Source: an uncultured Paracoccaceae bacterium
Lineage (GTDB): Bacteria > Pseudomonadota > Alphaproteobacteria > Rhodobacterales > Rhodobacteraceae
DNA: 64,000 nt
Assembly (NCBI GenBank): GCA_947501355.1
Contig: CANMVA010000001.1
Span: forward strand, 124,001 to 188,000
Direction of reading: 5' to 3'
Position 1 is the stretch's first letter. Each line of letters begins with the position of its first letter. The notes under the pieces are model-generated. The model worked only from the letters and a program-made list of their open reading frames with translations. It searched no databases and had not been told where the DNA came from. Shown in pieces: positions 9,505 to 19,423 of the stretch. A program made the position numbers and the translations under genes.

Positions 9505-10305
9505 TTACTGTTGTTGCATCACCTCTAGCGACACTGAAAGCGTTTCACCAGCATTGCCGTAGTGTCGCCCCGAAATCGGGGCCGCTTCGGGGTAATCAAG
9601 ACCGGTGGCCACGCGCACGTAGCGCATATCCGGCGAGATCGCGTTGGAGATGTCGAAGCCGACCCAGCCCAACCCATCGACATGGACCTCCGCCCAGGCA
9701 TGGGTGGCATCCTGGTCGACCCGGTCGTTCATCATCAGATAGCCCGACACATATCGCGCAGGAAAGCCCAGATGGCGCGCACAGGCCACGAAGACATGGG
9801 TGTGATCGGCACAGACGCCCTGTCCGGCCGAAATCGCCTCCTCTGCGGTCCAGGTCGGTTCAGACGCGCCCACCTGATAGTCGATCGCATCGCGAATACG
9901 GGCGGACAGATCATGCAGCCTTTCAAGATCCGTGTCGCCTTCCGCCGCCTTGGCAAGCTGGCGCACACCGGAGCCTATATGGGTCTGATCGGTGCCACGC
10001 AGAAACAGCCATAACGGGGTGAAGCCCTGATGCGGGCCGACAATGCCGGCCGTATCATTCATCTCGACCTCACCTTCCGAACGGATCACAAGGCTCATCG
10101 TGCCGGAATCAAAGCTGACCAGTTCGGTCGTGTTGCGGTGAAAATCCTCGTAGCTCAGCTGTTTGGAACCGCCCTCCACACTGGTTTGCCAATGCAGCAC
10201 CGACTGCCCGCGCGTGGATTTCGGGGTCGTGCGCAACTGCTGCAACCCGAAGGGCACCGGGCTGTCGTAATCATAGCGGGTGGTGTGGGTGATTTTCAGA
10301 CGCAT
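9505..10305 (-). CDS. Transglutaminase family protein (Anbu-operon type)
   Basis: 266 aa; Cys-His-Asp signature GQGVCADHTHVFVACAR / DATHAWAEVHVDG / GFDISN. Confidence 0.9.
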   Translation of the reverse strand: MRLKITHTTRYDYDSPVPFGLQQLRTTPKSTRGQSVLHWQTSVEGGSKQLSYEDFHRNTTELVSFDSGTMSLVIRSEGEVEMNDTAGIVGPHQGFTPLWLFLRGTDQTHIGSGVRQLAKAAEGDTDLERLHDLSARIRDAIDYQVGASEPTWTAEEAISAGQGVCADHTHVFVACARHLGFPARYVSGYLMMNDRVDQDATHAWAEVHVDGLGWVGFDISNAISPDMRYVRVATGLDYPEAAPISGRHYGNAGETLSVSLEVMQQQ

Positions 10306-10307
10306 GG

Positions 10308-11249
10308 CTATTCGTAGAACCTGTAATCAATTTCGATCTGACGGCTGACGCCGCTCAACGTGCCGATCACGTCCTGAATATATTCGTGCAACCCATAGTC
10401 GAAAATCGCCTCGATGTCGTGGGACATAAACCGACGACACAACTCGTCCGCCATCTGGTGGGAGGGCATCTTGGTACCGTAATCCGATGCCAGATACCCC
10501 AGATTATCGCGCAATTTGCCGGTGCAGAAAAAGAGGCTTCGCGGCATGCGAGGATCAAGGATCAGGAACTGCGCAATCGCCCGCGGATTCACTTTATGCC
10601 CATGTGTCATCCGGTAGCCGCCATGGGCACTGACCGAGCGCAAGATCGTCTCCCATTGGACATTATCCAGGCTTGAGCCGACCGCCATCGCTGAGGGCAG
10701 CAGCACATAATATTTCACATCAAGAATGCGCGCCGTGTTGTCAGCCCGTTCGATAAACGTGCCCAGCCGCGCGAAATCATAGCAATCATTGCGCATCATC
10801 GTGCCGTGGGTGGCACCGCGCACGAAAGCACTGCGCTGACGGATGATCTCAAGCACTTTGGGCAAATCGCGCTCGGATACCTTGCGGGCCAGAACTTCGT
10901 TGACCCGGATATAGCAGGAATTGACAGCCTCCCAGACTTCGTTGGTCAATGCCGTGCGCACCATCCGCGCGTTGCTGCGCGCTGTTCCGATCACCGAGCG
11001 GACCGAAGACGGATTGTCCTTGTCGCGCAACATCCAGTCGATGGCCTTGTCGCGCGTCACCTCGTCGAATTTCGCGTGATAGCCCTGCGACACGGCTGCC
11101 GCTTGCAGGATAGAGGCCCATTCGTCGTCGCTGGCTTCTGCGCGCGTCAATGCGATGCGCTGACCGGTTTCGATCATGCGCGCCGTGTTTTCGGATCGTT
11201 CCAGAAAGCGGAACATCCAGAACAGACCATTTGCGGTTTTTCCCAGCAT
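10308..11249 (-). CDS. Alpha-E domain-containing protein
   Basis: 313 aa; MLGKTANGLFWMFRFLERSENTARMIETGQRIAL start typical of alpha-E proteins; between transglutaminase and ATP-grasp genes. Confidence 0.88.
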   Translation of the reverse strand: MLGKTANGLFWMFRFLERSENTARMIETGQRIALTRAEASDDEWASILQAAAVSQGYHAKFDEVTRDKAIDWMLRDKDNPSSVRSVIGTARSNARMVRTALTNEVWEAVNSCYIRVNEVLARKVSERDLPKVLEIIRQRSAFVRGATHGTMMRNDCYDFARLGTFIERADNTARILDVKYYVLLPSAMAVGSSLDNVQWETILRSVSAHGGYRMTHGHKVNPRAIAQFLILDPRMPRSLFFCTGKLRDNLGYLASDYGTKMPSHQMADELCRRFMSHDIEAIFDYGLHEYIQDVIGTLSGVSRQIEIDYRFYE

Positions 11250-11253
11250 CGCC

Positions 11254-12672
11254 TCAGTCCTCCAGCACCCAAGTGTCCTTGGTGCCGCCCCCTTGAGACG
11301 AGTTCACGACCAGCGATCCCTTCTGTAACGCCACCCGCGTCAGACCCCCCGGTGTGATGTCGATTTTATCGGGGGAAACCAGCACGAAGGGCCGCAAATC
11401 CACATGGCGCGGGGCCAGCCCATCGCGGGTGAAAATCGGCACCGTCGACAGCGCAAGCGTGGGCTGGGCGATGTAATTGTCCGGCTTGGCGCGCAGCTTC
11501 TTCTCGAACGCGCGCAGGTCTTTCTTGGTCGCGGTCGGCCCGATCAGCATGCCGTAGCCGCCGGAGCCGTGCACCTCCTTGACCACCAGATCGCTCAGAT
11601 TATCCAACACATGGGCCAGCGCATCTGGGTCCGAACACCGCCAGGTCGGCACGTTCTTCAAGATCGCCTTCTCGCCGGTGTAGAACTCGACGATTTCGGG
11701 AATGTAGCTGTAGATCGCCTTGTCATCGGCAATGCCGGTGCCGGGCGCATTGGCAATCGTGATCCCGCCTGCGCGGTAGACATCCATGATACCCGGCACG
11801 CCCAGCGCGCTGTCGGGATTGAAATTCAGCGGATCAAGAAAATCGTCATCAACCCGACGATACAGCACATCAATCGGTTCGTAGCCTTGGGTGGTGCGCA
11901 TTGCGATGCGCCCATCCACAACCCGCAAGTCATGCCCCTCGACCAGTTCGACACCCATCTTGTCGGCCAGAAAGGAATGCTCGTAATAGGCCGAGTTGTG
12001 AATGCCCGGCGTTAGCACCGCCACGCGCGGAGGGCCATTGCACATCGACGGCGCACAGGCCGCCAGCGACCGCTGCAAGGCCCGCGGATAGCCCGACACC
12101 GCGCGCACGCGGTTCTTGCTGAACAGTTCGGGAAACATTTGCAGCATCGTCTCGCGGTTCTCCAGCATGTAGCTGACACCGGAAGGCGTGCGGGCATTGT
12201 CCTCCAATACATAGAACTCGTTATCGCCGGTGCGCACCAGATCGGTGCCGACGATATGGGTATAAATGCCTCCGGGCGGGGTCACGCCGATCATCTGCGG
12301 CAGGAACGCTTCGTTCTGGGCGATCATCTCTTTCGGGATGCGGCCTGCACGAACGATCTCCTGGCGATGATAGATGTCATGCAGGAAGGCGTTGATCGCC
12401 CGCACGCGCTGTTCAATGCCGCGCGACAGCTTTTGCCATTCACGGGCGGCGATGATGCGGGGAATAATATCAAAGGGGATCAGCCGTTCTTCGGCCTCGT
12501 GACGGCCATAGACGTTGAAGGTGATGCCCATCAGACGGAACACTTCTTCCGCTTCGCGCTGCTTGGCTCGCAACCCCGCTAAATCTTCTGCCTGGAACCA
12601 ATCGTCGAATTGCGCGTAAGGGGATCGAACCTTGTCCCCCGCGCCATTCATCTCATCAAAGAAGTCTTGCAT
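11254..12672 (-). CDS. Circularly permuted type 2 ATP-grasp protein
   Basis: 472 aa; DDWFQAEDLAGLRAKQREAEEVFRLMGITFNVYG... GSGGYGMLIGPTATKKD... ATP-grasp motifs; first gene of the operon. Confidence 0.9.
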   Translation of the reverse strand: MQDFFDEMNGAGDKVRSPYAQFDDWFQAEDLAGLRAKQREAEEVFRLMGITFNVYGRHEAEERLIPFDIIPRIIAAREWQKLSRGIEQRVRAINAFLHDIYHRQEIVRAGRIPKEMIAQNEAFLPQMIGVTPPGGIYTHIVGTDLVRTGDNEFYVLEDNARTPSGVSYMLENRETMLQMFPELFSKNRVRAVSGYPRALQRSLAACAPSMCNGPPRVAVLTPGIHNSAYYEHSFLADKMGVELVEGHDLRVVDGRIAMRTTQGYEPIDVLYRRVDDDFLDPLNFNPDSALGVPGIMDVYRAGGITIANAPGTGIADDKAIYSYIPEIVEFYTGEKAILKNVPTWRCSDPDALAHVLDNLSDLVVKEVHGSGGYGMLIGPTATKKDLRAFEKKLRAKPDNYIAQPTLALSTVPIFTRDGLAPRHVDLRPFVLVSPDKIDITPGGLTRVALQKGSLVVNSSQGGGTKDTWVLED

Positions 12673-12891
12673 AAAATGTAGCTTGCACCTTTTGGTTAAG
12701 AAACATCAACGCAATTACAGTGTTTTCGTTCCCCTCACCCCCTAAAGCCTTATTTTTAAGCAGCTTTCTCAAGCAGCACCTCAGCAATCTCAGCGCGAAT
12801 TATTTCTGAGTTTTTTTGTCGAGTTACTTGCAAATCCCGGAGAATCCGTTATCCGATTATTTTTATCAGGAATCTGATTTAGGGAGCTATC

Positions 12892-13923
12892 ATGCGCTTT
12901 ACGACCAAGACATCTCTCATGGCCCTTGCCGCTGTGGCAACGACCGTGACCGCCATCCCCGCTTACGCCGAGGGAGAGCTGAACCTTTATTCATCGCGTC
13001 ACTACGACACCGACGAACGCCTCTACTCCGACTTCGAGGAGATGACAGGCATCACCATCAACCGCATCGAAGGCAATGCCGACGAGCTGATCACCCGTAT
13101 GGAAGCCGAAGGCGCGAACTCGCCTGCCGATATCTTCCTGACCGTGGACACTGTCCGTCTGACCCGCGCCAAGGACCTTGGCCTGCTGCAATCCGTCGAA
13201 AGCGACGTGCTGGAAAGCCGCATCCCCGCTTATCTGCAGGATGACGACAACCAGTGGTTCGGTTTCTCGCAGCGTGCGCGCATCCTGTTCTACGACAAGG
13301 AAGCCATCGAGAACCCGCCCCAGACCTACCAGGACCTCGCCAACGCCGAGTATGAAGGTAAGATCTGCATCCGGTCCTCGACCAACGTCTACACTCAGAA
13401 CATCGTGGCCGCTCTGGTCGATCACCTGGGTGAAGAGGCCATTGGAGACTGGGCCACCGCAGTCGTCGGCAACTTTGCCCGCGCGCCGCAGGGCGGTGAC
13501 ACCGACCAGCTGCGCGGCATCGCGTCTGGCGAGTGCGGCATTGCGATGTCGAACACCTACTACTACGCCCGCGCGCTGCGCAAAGGCGACAGCACCATGA
13601 CCGAGGCTGATCTTGAGCGCATCGGTTGGGTCTTCCCCAACCAGAACGATATCGGCGCGCACATGAACATCTCCGGTGGCGGTGTGGCTGCGAATGCTCC
13701 GAACAAGGACAACGCAGTCAAGTTCCTTGAATACCTCGCCTCCGATCAGGCGCAGGAATATTTCTCGGCCGGTAACGACGAATATCCGGGCGTTCCGGGT
13801 GTGGGTCTGTCGGAGTCCGTGGCACAGCTGGGCATCTTCCGCCCCGACGTGATTGACCTGTCCGACATCGCCGACAATATCGACGCCGCTCAGAACATTC
13901 TGAACGAGGCTGGCTGGGAATAA
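12892..13923 (+). CDS. Fe(3+) ABC transporter substrate-binding protein (FbpA/FutA-like)
   Basis: 343 aa with signal peptide; ELNLYSSRHYDTDERLYSDFEEMTGI and the tyrosine cluster SNTYYYARAL; SD AGGGAG at 12881. Confidence 0.88.
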   Translation: MRFTTKTSLMALAAVATTVTAIPAYAEGELNLYSSRHYDTDERLYSDFEEMTGITINRIEGNADELITRMEAEGANSPADIFLTVDTVRLTRAKDLGLLQSVESDVLESRIPAYLQDDDNQWFGFSQRARILFYDKEAIENPPQTYQDLANAEYEGKICIRSSTNVYTQNIVAALVDHLGEEAIGDWATAVVGNFARAPQGGDTDQLRGIASGECGIAMSNTYYYARALRKGDSTMTEADLERIGWVFPNQNDIGAHMNISGGGVAANAPNKDNAVKFLEYLASDQAQEYFSAGNDEYPGVPGVGLSESVAQLGIFRPDVIDLSDIADNIDAAQNILNEAGWE

Positions 13924-13944
13924 TTCCACCTCAAACCCTGTGAG

Positions 13945-13972
13945 AAGGCGCGGCTTCGGTCGCGCCTTTTTT
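13945..13972 (+). terminator. Rho-independent terminator after the iron SBP gene
   Basis: AAGGCGCG-gcttcggt-CGCGCCTT followed by TTTT. Confidence 0.88.
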
Positions 13973-14107
13973 CGTCTCTGTGCGAAGACCCGTCAGGTAT
14001 ATCCTGCAAAAACGCACATTTTTTGCGCTTCGACAGTCAGATTTCTCGGTTATAGGTGGGCCATTGGATGCCCGTGATCGGCATTCGTCCGCGAAAGAGG
14101 CTCTCTT

Positions 14108-15145
14108 ATGCTCCGCTCCTGTCTTGCCATTGTCTGTCTGCTCATCGGGGTCTCCACCGCTCAGGCCCAAGACGCCCCCAAACTCGTCAAGCTGGTCAGC
14201 GTTGACGCCAATGCGCCCCAGACAGTCCGGCAGTTCTTCGGCCATGTCGTGGCCCGCGAGACGGTCGATCTTGCATTTCAGGTCAGCGGACAGATCGTCG
14301 AGATCCCGATCATTGAAGGGGAACCTGTCGCCAAAGGGGCTCTGCTCGCCCAGCTTGATCTGGAGCCGTTTCAACTGGCCCTCGATCAAGCGCGACTGCA
14401 AAAGGAACAGGCGGATCGCACCCTGAACCGGCTGGAGCAGCTGCAAGGCAGCTCGGTCAGTCAGGTCAGCGTTGACGACGCCGAAACCCAGGCCAAACTG
14501 GCCGAGATTGCCGTGCGCAACGCCGAACGCTCCCTCGAAGACGCCACGCTGACCGCGCCGTTTGACGCGCTTGTCGCCGCCCGCAACCAGCCGAACTTTG
14601 CAACCGTCTCCGCTGGCACACCCATTGCCCGGCTCCACGATATGTCCGAGCTACGGATCGAGATTGACGTGCCCGAAGTCCTCTTCCAGCGCGCTGGCAA
14701 TGACGAGAATGTCGAGCTTTGGGCCGAGTTTCCCGCCATCGACGCACGCTACGATGTCGAGCCGCGCGAGTTCAACGCCGAAACCTCGCAGGTCGGTCAA
14801 ACCTTCCAGATCACCCTTGGCATGAGCCCGCCCGATGATGTCGTGATCCTGCCCGGAGCCTCCGTTACCGTCTACGCGGTGCTTAACAACGGCCCCGCCT
14901 CGGTGCGCATCCCCGGCTCGGCTGTGGTCAACACGCCCGATGGCGCGCCGCAAGTCATGGTGTTCACCCCTGACACCGACAGCGATGGCACCGTCACCGC
15001 CACCCCGGTCGACATCGCGCCCGCAGATGATGGCAGCATCAACGTGATCTCCGGCCTTGAGGCTGGTCAGGAAATCGTCGCGAGCGGGGCCAACATGCTC
15101 AGCGACGGTGACCGCGTCCGTCGCTTCTCTGGCTTCGCGAACTGA
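14108..15145 (+). CDS. RND efflux periplasmic adaptor (membrane fusion) protein
   Basis: 345 aa; FGHVVARETVDLAFQVSGQIVEIPIIEGEPVAKGALLAQLD biotinyl-lipoyl motif; upstream of RND permease. Confidence 0.9.
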   Translation: MLRSCLAIVCLLIGVSTAQAQDAPKLVKLVSVDANAPQTVRQFFGHVVARETVDLAFQVSGQIVEIPIIEGEPVAKGALLAQLDLEPFQLALDQARLQKEQADRTLNRLEQLQGSSVSQVSVDDAETQAKLAEIAVRNAERSLEDATLTAPFDALVAARNQPNFATVSAGTPIARLHDMSELRIEIDVPEVLFQRAGNDENVELWAEFPAIDARYDVEPREFNAETSQVGQTFQITLGMSPPDDVVILPGASVTVYAVLNNGPASVRIPGSAVVNTPDGAPQVMVFTPDTDSDGTVTATPVDIAPADDGSINVISGLEAGQEIVASGANMLSDGDRVRRFSGFAN

Positions 15146-15153
15146 GCCGCCCC

Positions 15154-18100
15154 ATGGAGATTGCACGCGCGTCCATCAACCGTCCGCTCATCACATGGCT
15201 GCTGATCCTTGGCTGTCTGCTGGGGGGCATTTGGGGCTTCTTCTCGCTGGGCCGTCTCGAAGACCCTGCCTTCACCATCAAAACCGCCGTCGTGATCACC
15301 GAATACCCCGGTGCCAGCGCCCAGCAGGTCGCGCGCGAAGTGTCCGAACCGATCGAATCCGAAATCCAGAAGATGGCGGAGGTCAAAGAGGTCCGCTCTG
15401 TGAACCAGCCCGGCCTGTCGCGCGTGACGGTCGATATGAAAGACCAGTATGACGGCACCGAATTGCCCGAGATTTGGACAAAGCTGCGCAACCGCGTGGG
15501 CACGGCGCGTCTGCCCAGCGGCGCGGGCGTGCCATTTGTGAACGACGCCTTTGGCGATGTGTTCGGCATTTACTACGCCGCCACCGCCCCCGGCTTTTCC
15601 GACGCCGAGATTTACGAACTCGCCACGTTCCTGCGCCGCGAGTTGCTGACCGTTGAAGGCGTGGCCGACGTCAACCTCTCCGGTGTCCCGAACGAGGTGA
15701 TCTATGTCGAGCCCGACCTTGTCGTCAGCACCAACCAGAACGTCCCGCCCGCCGCCGTTGAGCAGGCGATTGCCAATGCCGATTCCGTTGTCGATGGCGG
15801 CTCTTTGCAAAGCGTCGAAGGGCGCACCCTGATCCAGGGCCCCGAAGGCAACGACTCCGTTCAGGAAATCGCAGGCCTCACCGTGGGCGTCGGGGGCGAG
15901 GTTCTGAACCTCTTTGATTTCGCCACCGTCTACCGCACCCGCGAGGAAAACCCAGACCTGATGATACGCTATAATGGCACCGATGCCTTCACCATTGGTG
16001 TGGCCGGTCTGGGCTCTGAAAACATCGTCGATGTCGGCCACCGCGCTGATGACAAACTGGCTGAGCTTGCCCCACAGATCCCGCTGGGCGTGGACCTGCA
16101 CCCGATCTATCAACAACATATCGTGGTCGAGGAAGCCTCCAACGACTTCCTCGTGAACCTTGCGATGTCGGTCAGCATCGTCGTCATCGTGCTGGCGCTG
16201 TTCATGGGGTGGCGCGCGGCGATTGTCGTCGGCACCACCTTGCTGCTGACCGTGGTCGGCACGCTCTTTTTCATGTCGATCTTCTCGATCGAGATGGAGC
16301 GAATTTCGCTGGGCGCGCTGATCATCGCCATGGGCATGCTGGTGGATAACGCCATCGTCGTGGCCGAAGGCATGCAAATCGCCATGCGGCGGGGGCAAAC
16401 CTCGCGCGATGCGGCCGAGGATGCCGCCAAGAAAACGCAAATCCCGCTGCTCGGGGCCACCGTCATCGGGATCATGGCCTTCGCGGGCATTGGCCTCAGC
16501 CCCGATTCCACAGGCGAGTTTCTGTTCTCGCTCTTCGCCGTGATCGCCATCTCGCTTTTGCTGTCATGGGTTCTGGCGCTGACCGTGACACCCCTGCTGG
16601 GCCACTACTTCTTCAAGCAAGGCGCCGAGGGGGATGATGATGCCTACGGCGGCGTCCTCTTCCGCGCCTACGGCCAGCTTTTGCGCGCCTGCCTGCGGCT
16701 GTGGTGGCTGGTGATCGCGGGGCTTCTGGCCGTCACGGTGGCATGCTTCATGATGTTCGGTCAGATCAAGCAGCAGTTCTTTCCCGATAGCAACACGCCC
16801 CTTCTCTTTGTGCATTACAAGCTGGCCCAGGGCGCATCGATCCACGAGACTTCTCGCGACCTGACCGTCCTGGAAAACTGGCTGGCCGAGCAACCCGAGG
16901 TCGTCTCGACCACCGCTTATGTCGGTGACGGAGCCGCGCGCTTCATGCTGACCTACCAGTCCGAAGACCCCAACCCTAGCTACGGCCACATCATCGTGCG
17001 GACCGAAACCATCGACACCATCGCGGCCCTCATCGACCGGATGGAGGCCTTCACTGCAACCACCCTGCCTCAAGGCGAGTTCCGCGCCAAACGTCTGGCC
17101 TTTGGCCCCGGTGGCGGTGATCCCATTCAGGTGCGCTTCTCTGGCCCAGATCCGGCTGTGCTCCGCATTCTGGCGCTTGAGGCCGAAGACCGGCTCACCG
17201 CGGCCTCCGACAACATCCTCGCCCCCCGCATCGACTGGCGCGAGATGGAACAGGTGCTGCGCCCGATCTACGCCACCGACCGCGCACAAGAAGCCGGTAT
17301 CACCCGTGACAACATCACCGAGACGATGCGCTTTGCGACGACTGGTATTCAATCCGGCGTCTACCGCGAAGGAGAGCGCCAGATCCCGATCATCCTGCGC
17401 GCCGATCCCGATGCCGATCTGCTTTTGACCGATCACGTCGTCTATTCTGAAACCGGGCAAGCCTTTGTCCCGTTCGAGCAGGTCACCGACGGCCTACGCT
17501 TTGAGGCCCAAAACACCCTCCTCATGCGCCGCGACCGCGTGTTCACAATCACGACCGGGGCCGATATCCCCAAAGACATGACCGCCGCGCAGGTGCAGGC
17601 CGAAGTGCAAGACACCATCGACACCATGCCCCTGCCCGCGGGTTACAAAATGGAGTGGGGCGGCGAATATGAAAGCTCCGCCGATGCGCAATCGGGCCTT
17701 GCCGCGCAACTGCCCGTCAGCGCGCTGATCATGGTGCTGATTTCGATCCTTCTGTTCAACGCGCTGCGCCAGCCGCTGATCATCTGGCTGCTTGTGCCGA
17801 TGTCCGTGAACGGTGTCAGCCTTGCGCTTCTGGGCACCGGGCTGCCCTTCACCTTTACCGCGCTTTTGGGCCTGCTGGCCCTGTCAGGCATGCTGATCAA
17901 GAACGGCATCGTGCTGGTCGAAGAGATTGATCTGGTGCGCGAGGACAGCCCTGACATGGAGCTCCAAGACGCCATCGTCAGCGCCTCCACCTCGCGTCTG
18001 CGCCCGGTGATCCTTGCGGCGGCCACAACAATCCTCGGCATGGTCCCGCTGATCTGGGATGCGTTCTTCCAGTCGATGGCCGTGACGATCATGGGCGGTC

Positions 18101-18204
18101 TGGCCTTCGCGTCGATCCTGACCCTCGTGGCGGCCCCGGTCTTTTACTATGCGTTCTTCATGCGCGACGCCGCGCGCGCCGATGCTGTCCCCCAAAGCGC
18201 ATAG
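15154..18204 (+). CDS. RND family multidrug efflux permease (AcrB-like)
   Basis: 1016 aa; EYPGASAQQVAREVSEPIE, RND TM repeats, LLALSGMLIKNGIVLVEEID. Confidence 0.93.
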   Translation: MEIARASINRPLITWLLILGCLLGGIWGFFSLGRLEDPAFTIKTAVVITEYPGASAQQVAREVSEPIESEIQKMAEVKEVRSVNQPGLSRVTVDMKDQYDGTELPEIWTKLRNRVGTARLPSGAGVPFVNDAFGDVFGIYYAATAPGFSDAEIYELATFLRRELLTVEGVADVNLSGVPNEVIYVEPDLVVSTNQNVPPAAVEQAIANADSVVDGGSLQSVEGRTLIQGPEGNDSVQEIAGLTVGVGGEVLNLFDFATVYRTREENPDLMIRYNGTDAFTIGVAGLGSENIVDVGHRADDKLAELAPQIPLGVDLHPIYQQHIVVEEASNDFLVNLAMSVSIVVIVLALFMGWRAAIVVGTTLLLTVVGTLFFMSIFSIEMERISLGALIIAMGMLVDNAIVVAEGMQIAMRRGQTSRDAAEDAAKKTQIPLLGATVIGIMAFAGIGLSPDSTGEFLFSLFAVIAISLLLSWVLALTVTPLLGHYFFKQGAEGDDDAYGGVLFRAYGQLLRACLRLWWLVIAGLLAVTVACFMMFGQIKQQFFPDSNTPLLFVHYKLAQGASIHETSRDLTVLENWLAEQPEVVSTTAYVGDGAARFMLTYQSEDPNPSYGHIIVRTETIDTIAALIDRMEAFTATTLPQGEFRAKRLAFGPGGGDPIQVRFSGPDPAVLRILALEAEDRLTAASDNILAPRIDWREMEQVLRPIYATDRAQEAGITRDNITETMRFATTGIQSGVYREGERQIPIILRADPDADLLLTDHVVYSETGQAFVPFEQVTDGLRFEAQNTLLMRRDRVFTITTGADIPKDMTAAQVQAEVQDTIDTMPLPAGYKMEWGGEYESSADAQSGLAAQLPVSALIMVLISILLFNALRQPLIIWLLVPMSVNGVSLALLGTGLPFTFTALLGLLALSGMLIKNGIVLVEEIDLVREDSPDMELQDAIVSASTSRLRPVILAAATTILGMVPLIWDAFFQSMAVTIMGGLAFASILTLVAAPVFYYAFFMRDAARADAVPQSA

Positions 18205-18211
18205 CGACAGA

Positions 18212-19210
18212 TCAGGCAGAGGCACGCTCGATCAGGCGGCAGGGGATCCAGATACGCTCCTCCACGGGGTCGTTTTGCGCCACGATCCGCGCGATCACAT
18301 CCGTGGCGCGGGCCGCCATTGCGGCGACAGGCAGGCGGATGGTGGTCAGCTGACTGCTTTCCCAGCCCGCCATCGGAATATCGTCAAACCCGATGATCCG
18401 CAGACCCTCCGGAAGACGGCCACCGGACAAGCTGCGCAGCCGATCCATAAAACCAATGGCGAACAGATCATTGGGGCACAGCATCCCGTCGCACCCCGCC
18501 AATGCGCCCGAGGTGAACGCCTCCGCCACGCGCTGGCCATCGCCATAGGCATAACCGCCATCCAGCAGATCGACAGGCGTCAGACCCAGCCGTTCCAGCC
18601 CGGACATATGTCCGGCAAGGCGCGCCTCGCTGGTCCAGTTGCCCGCCGTCCCGCGTGCAATCGCGATGCGTTTGCAGCCGCGATCCACAAGATATCGCGC
18701 AGCCAGTTGGCCCCCTTGGGTGACATCGGCGCTGACCGACGCGGTCATGCCATCCTCATCGACGCGGTTCAGCAAGAGAACCTGCAGATCAGCTTCCTGA
18801 AAGCGACGGATCAGGTTTGACGGCACGTTCATCGAGGTCAGGATGACGATCCCGACCTGATATTGCTGAAACGTCGCGATCATCGTGCCGACATCATCGC
18901 CCGGAGCCAGTTGCGCCGAGATCGGGATGAACCCGTTCGACTGCAACGCATGGCTCAACGCCTGATGCAGTACCGCGTGGATCGGATTGCTCAACTCGCC
19001 CATCATGATGCCCACAATCTGCGAGCGGCGTGAGGTCAGCGCCTGCGCCAAAGCGTTCGGCCGATAGCCAAGCTCCTCTGCCGCCTCAAAAATACGCTGA
19101 CGTGTTTCCTGCTGGACAGGACGCCCCGGCGAGAACGCGCGCGATACCGTTGATCGGGACACGCCTGCCCGCAAGGCCACATCATCGGCGGTCACTCTGT
19201 CGTAGGGCAT
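18212..19210 (-). CDS. LacI family transcriptional regulator
   Basis: 332 aa; TADDVALRAGVSRSTVSRAFSPGRPVQQETRQRI HTH plus periplasmic-binding-like effector domain. Confidence 0.93.
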   Translation of the reverse strand: MPYDRVTADDVALRAGVSRSTVSRAFSPGRPVQQETRQRIFEAAEELGYRPNALAQALTSRRSQIVGIMMGELSNPIHAVLHQALSHALQSNGFIPISAQLAPGDDVGTMIATFQQYQVGIVILTSMNVPSNLIRRFQEADLQVLLLNRVDEDGMTASVSADVTQGGQLAARYLVDRGCKRIAIARGTAGNWTSEARLAGHMSGLERLGLTPVDLLDGGYAYGDGQRVAEAFTSGALAGCDGMLCPNDLFAIGFMDRLRSLSGGRLPEGLRIIGFDDIPMAGWESSQLTTIRLPVAAMAARATDVIARIVAQNDPVEERIWIPCRLIERASA

Positions 19211-19276
19211 CGTCGTCTCATCCGTTCTGTCTGGCCCTACATTGCCCGCAAATCTCAGCCACGTCCAGTCTGGATA

Positions 19277-19292
19277 ATGAACGCGCGTGCAA
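19277..19292. promoter_or_regulatory. Putative LacI-family operator 1
   Basis: ATGAACGCGCGTGCAA, 14/16 match to the perfect palindrome at 19355-19370, in the divergent LacI/dctP intergenic region. Confidence 0.6.
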
Positions 19293-19354
19293 TCGCTATT
19301 TTATCAATTTTTCTTTGTAAGCGTTGACGTATTCGGAATCATCTGCGCATGTTG

Positions 19355-19370
19355 ATGCACGCGCGTGCAT
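19355..19370. promoter_or_regulatory. Putative LacI-family operator 2
   Basis: Perfect 16-bp palindrome ATGCACGCGCGTGCAT between lacI-type gene and dctP. Confidence 0.7.
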
Positions 19371-19423
19371 AAATGTGCGTGCAAGACGCCGACCTAACTT
19401 GGCATCAAACGGGAGGAAAAGAG

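Noticed and set aside
15067-16440. 457-aa minus-strand ORF inside the RND permease gene
   Set aside because: Shadow ORF antisense to a clear RND protein; no recognisable domain.
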